From Centroberyx gerrardi (taxonomy: Eukaryota > Chordata > Actinopteri > Beryciformes > Berycidae): DNA of 64,000 nt. The stretch spans positions 14,955,760 to 15,019,759 of the forward strand of contig NC_136005.1 in NCBI RefSeq assembly GCF_048128805.1, given 5' to 3'. A program made the translations under genes and the position numbers. The notes under the pieces were generated by a model. The model had not been told where the DNA came from. It saw only the letters and a program-made list of their open reading frames with translations, and ran no database searches. Positions 57,401-64,000 of this stretch are shown here, in pieces; the first letter of the stretch is position 1; every line of letters starts with the position of its first letter.

Positions 57401-57568
57401 GATGCGATGAAGGTCACCAATCAGAGGAAGAGACCATGGTCCAGGAGGAAAGTTTCTCGGGGCTCTGTTCTTCAAAACATCAGCAAACAACAAGAAAACA
57501 CACACAAATATCAAAACACTCCTCCCGTCCATCCATTCCAGGGCTATTACGTCATATAATGTTTCCAT
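47637..57568 (-). CDS. Cytochrome P450 family 2 monooxygenase, copy B
   Basis: Exons 57368-57568, 52851-53013, 51823-51972, 50125-50285, 49697-49873, 49389-49527, 49013-49200, 48264-48405, 47637-47812; 498 residues, no stops or shifts. The start at METLYDV matches METLHDV of the other copies; an upstream in-frame ATG seven codons earlier is not conserved. All P450 motifs are intact: PPGP 41-44, W131/R135, AGTETT 307-312, E364/R367, C445. The pocket differs from its neighbours: A125 in GLVASNG (SRS1), S130 before the C-helix tryptophan, NILPLNVPH in SRS5, MGAT at 482-485; exon 8 reads EAYFPF instead of EAFLPF. Intron 1 (4.35 kb), intron 2 and intron 3 carry four element insertions not seen in the other copies. 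Likely an ER-bound oxygenase of the CYP2J-related clade; the substrate cannot be read from sequence. Confidence 0.93.
50469..50995. mobile_element. 527-bp insertion, intron 3 of copy B
   Basis: Relative to copy C, sequence from CAAGTGGCCAAAACC to CTTTTTTTTACAG is inserted with GTTTTAAC duplicated on both sides (50461-50468, 50996-51003). An 8-bp duplication suits a hAT-type MITE, but the ends are not clear inverted repeats; superfamily open. Confidence 0.75.
51050..51755 (+). mobile_element. Tc1/mariner transposase remnant, intron 3 of copy B
   Basis: Same remnant as 36980-37650 ([40 protein letters not shown]), with stops. Confidence 0.75.
52064..52652. mobile_element. 589-bp MITE with TTAA target duplication, intron 2 of copy B
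   Basis: Inverted repeats of about 72 bases (AGGATAAGGCTGGTG... at both ends, one indel and one or two substitutions) flanked by TTAA (52060-52063, 52653-52656). Copy C keeps the empty site (AGGTGTTAATATAAAAC, about 37965). TTAA targets fit piggyBac or Kolobok elements. No transposase. Confidence 0.92.
53395..53930 (+). mobile_element. L2-like LINE fragment, left part, intron 1 of copy B
   Basis: Same LINE as in copies C, D and E ([20 protein letters not shown]), ending where a hAT element interrupts it at CTCTACTATTCTC. Confidence 0.7.
53931..54870. mobile_element. 940-bp non-autonomous hAT element, intron 1 of copy B
   Basis: CAGTGTTGGGCA and TGCCCAACACTG ends; flanks CTATTCTC and CTTTTCTC (53923-53930, 54871-54878) match at 7 of 8 bases. 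Subterminal AGTAGCG/GTAGCT motifs repeat at both ends. The interior holds a (CA)n run (54430-54468) and a poly(A) run (about 54710-54729). No transposase. Confidence 0.9.
54879..55560 (+). mobile_element. L2-like LINE fragment, right part, intron 1 of copy B
   Basis: Continues the LINE after the hAT element ([25 protein letters not shown] at about 55195-55280). Confidence 0.7.
56107..57293. mobile_element. 1,187-bp non-autonomous hAT element, intron 1 of copy B
   Basis: Ends TAGTGATG and CATCACTA, with a perfect 8-bp target duplication GTTTTATC (56099-56106, 57294-57301). AACGGCTC motifs are repeated in both orientations near the ends, including GAGCCGTTC-TTTT-GAACGGCTC at 57211-57232. No transposase frame. 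The right end lies only ~75 bases from the exon 1 donor of copy B. Confidence 0.93.
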
Positions 57569-57630
57569 TTGGTATTTTTCGGAGGACACGTCAAATGTTT
57601 ACTCTCTTTTGACTTCCGTAAGACGAGTGC

Positions 57631-57647
57631 TCGACTGGGCCAGTCGA
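57631..57647. promoter_or_regulatory. 17-bp palindrome upstream of copy B
   Basis: TCGACTGG-G-CCAGTCGA, 63 bases before the ATG, as in copies E and C. Confidence 0.45.
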
Positions 57648-58100
57648 CGGTGAATTTGTTATGAACGCGGAAATGTTTTGTGTGACCTTTGATTGCTGAA
57701 TTATTACAGTATTGCCGGAGCTTCTGATACTGCACTGATAGTAGGCTGTGACGTGCAACATTTGTAACGTTTTACAGTACATCAGTATTTTGAGTTAGGT
57801 GGAGAAAATTCTAAAAATGATATTCCCTCTACAAGTCAAAATCTTCAAAAACGTGCAAATATGCCTAGAATTTATGTGGTAAAAGATTTGCTGATTGCAT
57901 CAAGACTGTCTAAGAATTTGCCTTAGAATTGTTAAATTATTTATCTATCTGGAATACACAACACACACACATACACTCATGCACAACCTTACTGGAAGAC
58001 TTGAAGGCCTACTATTGAATCTAATGCAGTGAAGTAGTAAAATTCTTCCATTATTATCAGACTATGATAAAGAATGAGCAGGAAATGAACCTCAGGATCA
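57648..58100. other. Spacer between copies B and A
   Basis: The shortest spacer of the array. It keeps the conserved upstream block (GGAGAAAATTCTAAAAATGA) and a short CA tract, with no LTR or LINE. It therefore looks like an uninterrupted promoter flank for B and 3' flank for A. Confidence 0.5.
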
Positions 58101-58106
58101 TTTATT
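58101..58106 (-). other. Candidate poly(A) signal of copy A
   Basis: AATAAA on the minus strand in the conserved 3' block, about 572 bases after the stop. Confidence 0.4.
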
Positions 58107-58677
58107 TACACACTCAAGTACAAGTTGGATTTTGGCCTGAACGAGTCTGACAAATCTACTATACAATGTGAAGTGTATTAAGAATTTGGTTCTCTCATAA
58201 TTCTTAAAAAAAGGTTGACATAATCTTTTGTTTCAAGGATGTTATTACATATTTACAAGTATAATATGCCGGTTTATTGGACAGGCTTATTGAGAATAAA
58301 ATGTTTCCAAATTATGTTTTGCTTATACTATAGGACATTATAAAAACATTATTATATTATTATTATAAAACAACATGGTGATACAGATTACAGTAGATGT
58401 TTTTAAGGTATAACATAGAGGTAACTGATGTGGAAAACACCTTCTGTATTTGAGTACACAGAAGGAAGACATACAATTTAGAATGTTGATAACATTTTTC
58501 GTAAAGATTTGATGATTTAGATGATTTATCATAATAAAGCACAGTGCCACTCGGCCTTGGGCAATAAAAAGAAAATTTCCGATTTTGAAAGTTTATGCTG
58601 CTCAAGGTTCTGCAGCACCATTTCTCTTATTTCTTTATTAAGTATGGGGGTAGAGCAGGTCAGAGACAGTGAGTGGT

Positions 58678-61600
58678 TTATCTTGGTATGGCACAGAGGC
58701 GGTAAGGTTTGGGACAGTGAGTGGCTCCCAACTTGAAGTCCAGACTGGGCTCCTCTCCAGTGGGTGCAGAGAATGAGAACCTCTGAAGGAGGGAGGTGAA
58801 GAAGAGGAATAACTCCATCCTGGCCAGTGGTTCCCCAGGACATGCACGCTTACCTGGGAAGACATAATACTCAGTATGATTCACAAATGTTTCAATGGGA
58901 TCCACAGTAGATCGCTGCAGCACATAAGGATAGGATGTGGGCATTAATCCCCTCACTTCCCATCTACAAAAGCAAAGCCTTATCAATTACTAGTGTTTCT
59001 TTGTTACTAAATAATGGGGGGGAAACAAAACTCCAGATACAGACTAAATAAGTAGCTGAAAAAAAACTACAAAATGGACCATCATTATAAATGTATGATT
59101 TGTGGCCAAGCTTTGTTCAAACCCACAGAACTTTATTTTAAATTCTAGCCAAGATCCCAAGGTTTCCAAAGATACCTGAATTACTGAATTACAAGGAAAT
59201 ATGTATAACATGGTGCACAAAACATCTAGATTTTTTCCATTTGATGTAATGATGCAGCCAAAATGGCATCTTGGGTTTTAATATTTCACTCAATATAAGC
59301 GTGCTACAGCTTCAATGAAGCGTTGGAACAAGCAGATGCAGAATATGTCCGTGACATTGTCATACAGTATGGAAAAAAAATTTGTTCCAACTTTGAAGCT
59401 ACTTAAGGTGAAATTTAGGGGAAACTCAGAGTGCAAGGGGTTTTAAGAGTAAGGATCCACCATAGAACTGAAATTAGTAAAACAATTATTATAAAAAATG
59501 TTTTTTATTATTATCACTTGGTTAAAACAGCATGTAATTGATTTTTGGTTGTAACTACTGACCGGCTGAAAAAGGAAGGAAGGCCTCTCTCTTCCTAAAT
59601 TTGCCATCCTGGTCCAGGAAGTGTTGAGGGTTGAAAGAGTGTGGAGTCTCCCACACAGACTCATCATGTAGAACTGAGTGCAGCGTGGGCAGGATCATGG
59701 TGCCCTGAGTTTAGAGCATTAATCAAGAAAGCAAATCAAATCAACCTTTTGCTGTTTACAAAACAAGTTTGTCATAAACTGTTTCACAAACAAAACTAAT
59801 TAAAACAAGGGAGAAATAAACAAACGACACAACAAGCATGACAAGGTGGTTTACACAATATATTTTACAGTGTGGCAGGCGGGGCTGGGATCGAGTGCCG
59901 GCTGGGAGTCAGAGAGTCAGGAGTGGCCCAGCTGGCCAACAAGGCACATTAGCACCAAATTATCTTTTTCCCATTTGTATGTCTCTCTCAGTAGCTGCAA
60001 GACAGAAAATCTCTGGTCTACATGTGAGAGGAGCCCATGGACTGAAGCAGGGGAGCGTGTCTGTATGCCTGACCTGAAAAGGCTGCAGACTGATGGACTC
60101 TACCCACGAAGGGAACATTTATTCAGAGACTGTTGATTCAACACTGGAGGGGTTGAAGAGAGACTTACCCACTGGTGGTGTCTAATTTATGTTGTGTTGG
60201 GTTGTCATTTGGTGCCTAATGAACTATGGGCAAAAAAGAGAACTAAGGGGACGATCACACCGAGAAGCGTCGCTAGAAACGCGTCGCCACCAAAACCATT
60301 GTTTTCCTATGGTACGGCGCGCCTAGGGCGCGCTCTTCTCTTGCGACACGCGTCGCGTTTTTCTGGCGATTTTTAGGCGCACATAAAAGTTAAAATATTC
60401 TCGACTTTTCAGCGCAAGGCGCGGAGTCGCACCGCTCGTCAATGTCACATTTGGGCCAGGCAGCCAATCAAATCAAGCAGAAGGCGGGCTTCCTTCCTGT
60501 TTTGATGCGGTTTGATGTGGTGGGAACGGTGGGACACTGGCAAACACAGATGAAAAGCTGATATTAGCGGCCTTTAACCCGGTCGCACACACAGCCCTGC
60601 TCCACAGGCGCACCAAGCTGTTTTGCCCGACAGCGGTCTGCCTAGGTGTTTTTGACGCGGCTGCGCCTGTAGCGACGTTTCTCAGTGTGATCGCCTGCTA
60701 ACTCTCCAGTGTCCTTGACGACAATCCTTGTCACATACAGCAATTCCTTCTCACATGTGCATCATGTACCTTTGGGATAGTGTACTTGCCCAGCGTGGTG
60801 TTCTTGGTTGCCATATGGGCCAAATTCAAGGGCAAGATGTTTCCCATTCTCTGGATCTCATGGATGACTGCGTCAGTATAGGGCATGTTTTCTCTGTCGG
60901 TCACAGAGGGTTGCCTGGATGAACCAACTACAGTATCGATCTCAGCCTGGACCCTCTCTGCACATAGAAAGAACAGGAAACAATGTCTGATTTGGTGTCC
61001 CTCGTACATGGCTGCTGAGAAAATTATGCCAATGAAAGCCACACACCCTTGAAGAATGCAAGCAACACAGAACCTGCCACCCACCCTACACTCACTCTCT
61101 CACTCTCTCCCTAACACAAACACACACACACACACACATACATACGCAAACACACCTTGTATGTGTGGGTAATAGATCATGTATAGCAGTCCCCAGTGTA
61201 GAGTAGTGGTTGTGGTCTCACTTCCAGCGCCGAACAGGTCCAGGGTGCAAAAAGACAAACTCTCCAGATCAAACCCAGAATCTGGATCCTCCTTCTACTG
61301 ACAACACAACAAAGCAACTGCAAGAATCAGTGGCTTGTCAACATTCATAGCCATTTCATTAGAAAATGCAGAGAGGACAAACAAACACAATTTTAAGCCC
61401 AATACAACCAAACAAAATTTCCTTACACACATGCAAACACACGCACACACACACACGCTTGCAAATACACACACACACACACCTCTCCCATTTCTGAGAG
61501 GAAGCAGTCAATGTAGTCTCTTGGCGATGAGGGGTCATAGTCTTCTCTGTGTTCTTTGATCCTAATTTTCACAAAGGCAATCAGCTTATCCATCAGAACG

Positions 61601-63916
61601 AATATCCTCTGGTGAGGTCCAGGGAGCCACTTCATCAGCCAGGGCAGCATGTTGTAAATCTACAGAGCAAACACACAGTTACCCAGACAGATAGTCTGCC
61701 ATCTTAGCCTGGGAAAAGTTGTCTTTCACAGATAGATTCATATCATGTAGCTGCTGTCCACTCATTCGTTCCATCAATTCTTTTAGGGCACAGGATGATC
61801 AGGTTCAACATAGCCTTAAGCCACAGACTTGTGACAGATTTGTGATGAAGAACTCTGACATCACTAACTGGTGGCAGACAAAATAGTTGCCTATATTCAG
61901 TAGCCTAATTCCTATACTGTCACACTGAATGGAAAATGGACCATGTTCGTAAAGTTCGTAAAGTCAACCTCTCGGATAATGTCTGTCAGTCCACCCAGCC
62001 CATCTCTAAGTGAAGTATTTCTGGTTAAATGTTGTGTGTTGAGGAATTTACATGTGTTCAAATTACACAAACATGTTAAGTATTTCAGGTTGATTCTGTT
62101 GTGCCATTGAAGTGGCTGCCTCTCTCTCTCTCTCTGCGAGAGTCAGTTCTCAACTCGTATGTGGACAACCTACTACAGAGTCATCAGAAGAGGAAGCAAG
62201 GACCCTGGTAGACAAGCTGCAAGCACTCCTGGCAGGACGGGATTTTGAGCTGCACCAGTGGGCAAGCCGCCACCCAGCAGTTATCAGCCATCTTCCCTCA
62301 ACCGCCAGGTCTGACAGTGCTGAGGTCTGGATAGCGCAGGCCCAGCCAGATGTTCAGGAGTCAGCACTAGTCCTTCTTCGGCACTGCCCATCTGACACTA
62401 TCATACAATCTAAGAACCATTACCTTCCCACAGACCACTCTGCACACCAAAATATTATAATTAAATTCACTTTAAAAATCCTCATAATGCCTGTCCTTCC
62501 GTGTAACTTAGAGGCTCACCTGTGCCCATGTACCTCCCTCTAAGTACACCAACTCATTGAAGTCCTGAAGGATAGACTGGTACTGCTTGTCACTGTACTC
62601 AAAACGATCCCCAAACACCAAGCAGCAGATTACGTTGGATACAGCATTGTTCACCAGCAGCTGGGCATTGAAGGGCTCACCTGAAAAATGAAGAGATAAT
62701 GCGAAAGAAACATTGTGAAACATAGGGCCAAGCCAATCGTCAAAACGTAAAATGTATGATGGGCAGAAAGCAAGGAAAAGCACTATTGGATATTGATTAT
62801 GGGTAATTAGTTGATAAGTAGATATAGCAAATACATAATACAGTTAACTGCCAAAATGAAGTATACACTTGAATTCTAACACAGATGTGGTTCCTCAGAT
62901 AATCAACAATTAACATGCCATTGCTTAGAGTCATGTGTAAAAATGCTGGGCAGACCCAATTGTCCAATATTTTGACTACCACAGCTCAAAGAAGAGATTT
63001 CAGTGAATTTGAGAGAGGGGTGACTGTTAGAGAATGCTCAACTTGCTGATGTTTGACAAGGACCAGGTTCAAGTGATGTTGGCAAATTGGAGGGAAAGAG
63101 ATCATCAACTAGGCGCAACTGTGGAGAGAATTACATACTCCCAAGCTACATTTTGTGCATTTTGCCTTTTTTTTGGATAGTTGACAGTAGATAGGCAGGA
63201 AAGATTAGGAGATAGAGAAGGGGATGACATGTGACAAAGGTCCCAGACCGGATTCAAACCCAGGATGGTTACATGGTACATGCCTTAGCACAGATTCTAA
63301 AGCATTACCTGAGGCAGTGTATTCCACCACATTATTAAAACCAAATCATCCATATTAATCACCAAATCATAGAATTTCTTGAGGAGGAATGTTTTTTTAT
63401 CTGTCCAATTTAGTTCCACACATTTTAAAAATCTATGCCAAGCCAGTGCACTGAAGTTGTTCTGGTAGCCCATGTTGGCCCAGCGCCATGTTAAGACTCT
63501 TTATGCTGGTGATTCCTTTACTCTGGCACCTACCTGTAGTTTCGTAGGTCATTTATCGTCATGGTGCTTGTTAATATGCTTTCTATCATATTGCATCAAA
63601 ATAGATCATGAAAGCATTTAGAGGGATGGATACTTTGGGAGGCCCAACTATGGGTGGCTTGGGGTCAATCACATATCCAGGTAATACACACATATTGCCC
63701 TGTAGCTGGTTAAGAAGAACTAATGAGTTGTTGCTTGTTAAAAAGTAATTAAGATTTGCGTAATACCTTGCTGATGGGCAAAGGCCTCATTCAGATAGTG
63801 GCACTCCTGCTGGATGGATGGTTCGAGGGTCTTCTTGCCCACACCAAAGTTCCTGAGTGTATGGAGAGCAAATCTCCGCTGCTGCTTCCACTGATAGCCA
63901 TTTGATAGCAACAAAC
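58678..63916 (-). CDS. Cytochrome P450 family 2 monooxygenase, copy A, 5' end outside window
   Basis: Exons 3-9 are present: 63767-63916, 62520-62680, 61483-61659, 61156-61294, 60770-60957, 59563-59704, 58678-58853, in the same phases as the other copies; exons 1-2 must lie to the right. All seven are open. W131/R135, E364/R367 and the FSAGKRACPG heme loop are intact. The I-helix reads AGSETT rather than AGTETT; serine here is tolerated in P450s and the catalytic T311 is kept. Pocket residues: L124 and L125 (GLLLSNG) in SRS1, NILPLNLAH in SRS5, LGAT at 482-485. Exon 6 has ESLSF where the others have ENLCF. Intron 7 carries a Harbinger-type MITE, intron 4 a BEL/Pao fragment and intron 3 a SINE. 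Function as for copies B-D, substrate unknown. Confidence 0.92.
60247..60698. mobile_element. 452-bp PIF/Harbinger-type MITE, intron 7 of copy A
   Basis: Inverted repeats of about 29 bases (GGGGACGATCACACCGAG... against GCAGGCGATCACACTGAG...) flanked by TAA (60244-60246, 60699-60701). Copies B and D have the empty site (AGAACTAACTCTCC). Rich in CpG, with GCGTCGC motifs. No transposase. Confidence 0.85.
62112..62420 (+). mobile_element. BEL/Pao-type pol fragment, intron 4 of copy A
   Basis: The plus strand reads [20 protein letters not shown], then [16 protein letters not shown], then [12 protein letters not shown], text typical of the segment after the YVDD box in BEL/Pao reverse transcriptases. 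It lies in an insertion of about 0.7 kb (roughly 61712-62440) not shared by other copies, has no LTRs and is unrelated in sequence to the element in copy E. Confidence 0.65.
63150..63295 (-). mobile_element. tRNA-derived SINE fragment, intron 3 of copy A
   Basis: The minus strand has a B-box-like GGTTTGAATCC (about 63251-63261) and the CTTTGTCACATGTCATCCCC stretch found in common fish SINEs. It interrupts the Tc1-like remnant of this intron; the remaining intron to 63766 shows nothing I recognise. Confidence 0.6.
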
Positions 63917-64000
63917 CTGTTGGGAACATAAAACAGCGTAGACTGAAAGCAACTGGAACTGACTGAAAGCAACAGTGTTTAGGTTTTTCATCCCTTTTCA

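Overview
The window is eukaryotic DNA from a bony (teleost-type) fish. The genes are interrupted by GT-AG introns, about half of the sequence is transposon-derived, and the repeats are those typical of teleosts: BEL/Pao, L2-like and Rex-like LINEs, hAT-type elements, Tc1/mariner remnants, TTAA and TAA MITEs, and tRNA-derived SINEs. No prokaryotic operons, rRNA or CRISPR arrays were seen.

The backbone is a head-to-tail array of five cytochrome P450 family 2 genes, all on the minus strand. In transcription order they are copy A (58678-63916, exons 1-2 lie beyond the right edge), B (47637-57568), C (34308-44249), D (21963-30837) and E (4012-20392). Each has the nine-exon CYP2 layout with identical exon sizes (201, 163, 150, 161, 177, 139, 188, 142 and 176 nt), giving a 498-residue microsomal P450 of the CYP2J-related fish clade (CYP2AD/CYP2N/CYP2P-like). 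B, C and D are open end to end, and A is open over exons 3-9. E is a pseudogene: it has a one-base insertion in exon 2 and a deletion that removed the exon 9 acceptor. Its intron 3 also holds a 5,988-bp BEL/Pao retrotransposon and its intron 2 a 2.36-kb LTR-like insertion.

The paralogs are nearly identical over most exons, but they differ at positions that line the substrate pocket in CYP2 enzymes: residue 125 in SRS1, residues 372/376/377 in SRS5 and residues 482-485 in SRS6. Copy C has also lost the conserved C-helix arginine of the WxxxR motif. Exon 6 of all five copies starts at a CAGTAG tandem acceptor in which the upstream AG would put a stop codon at the exon start.

Layout from left to right: LINE 3' end (1-881); gene-free DNA (882-3437); pseudogene E; spacer with a CA repeat (20393-21411); gene D, with a MITE holding a nested LINE in intron 2 and a TIR element in intron 1; spacer with a 1.7-kb LINE and a solo LTR (30838-33759); gene C, with a 1.3-kb hAT-like element and a 793-bp hAT in intron 1; spacer with SINE/LINE pieces and the same solo LTR (44250-47095); gene B, with four recent insertions carrying clean target duplications; a short spacer; and partial gene A. 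Insertions shared between copies give conflicting relationships (C with B at the 3' flank, C with E in intron 1). This points to unequal crossing-over or gene conversion across the array.
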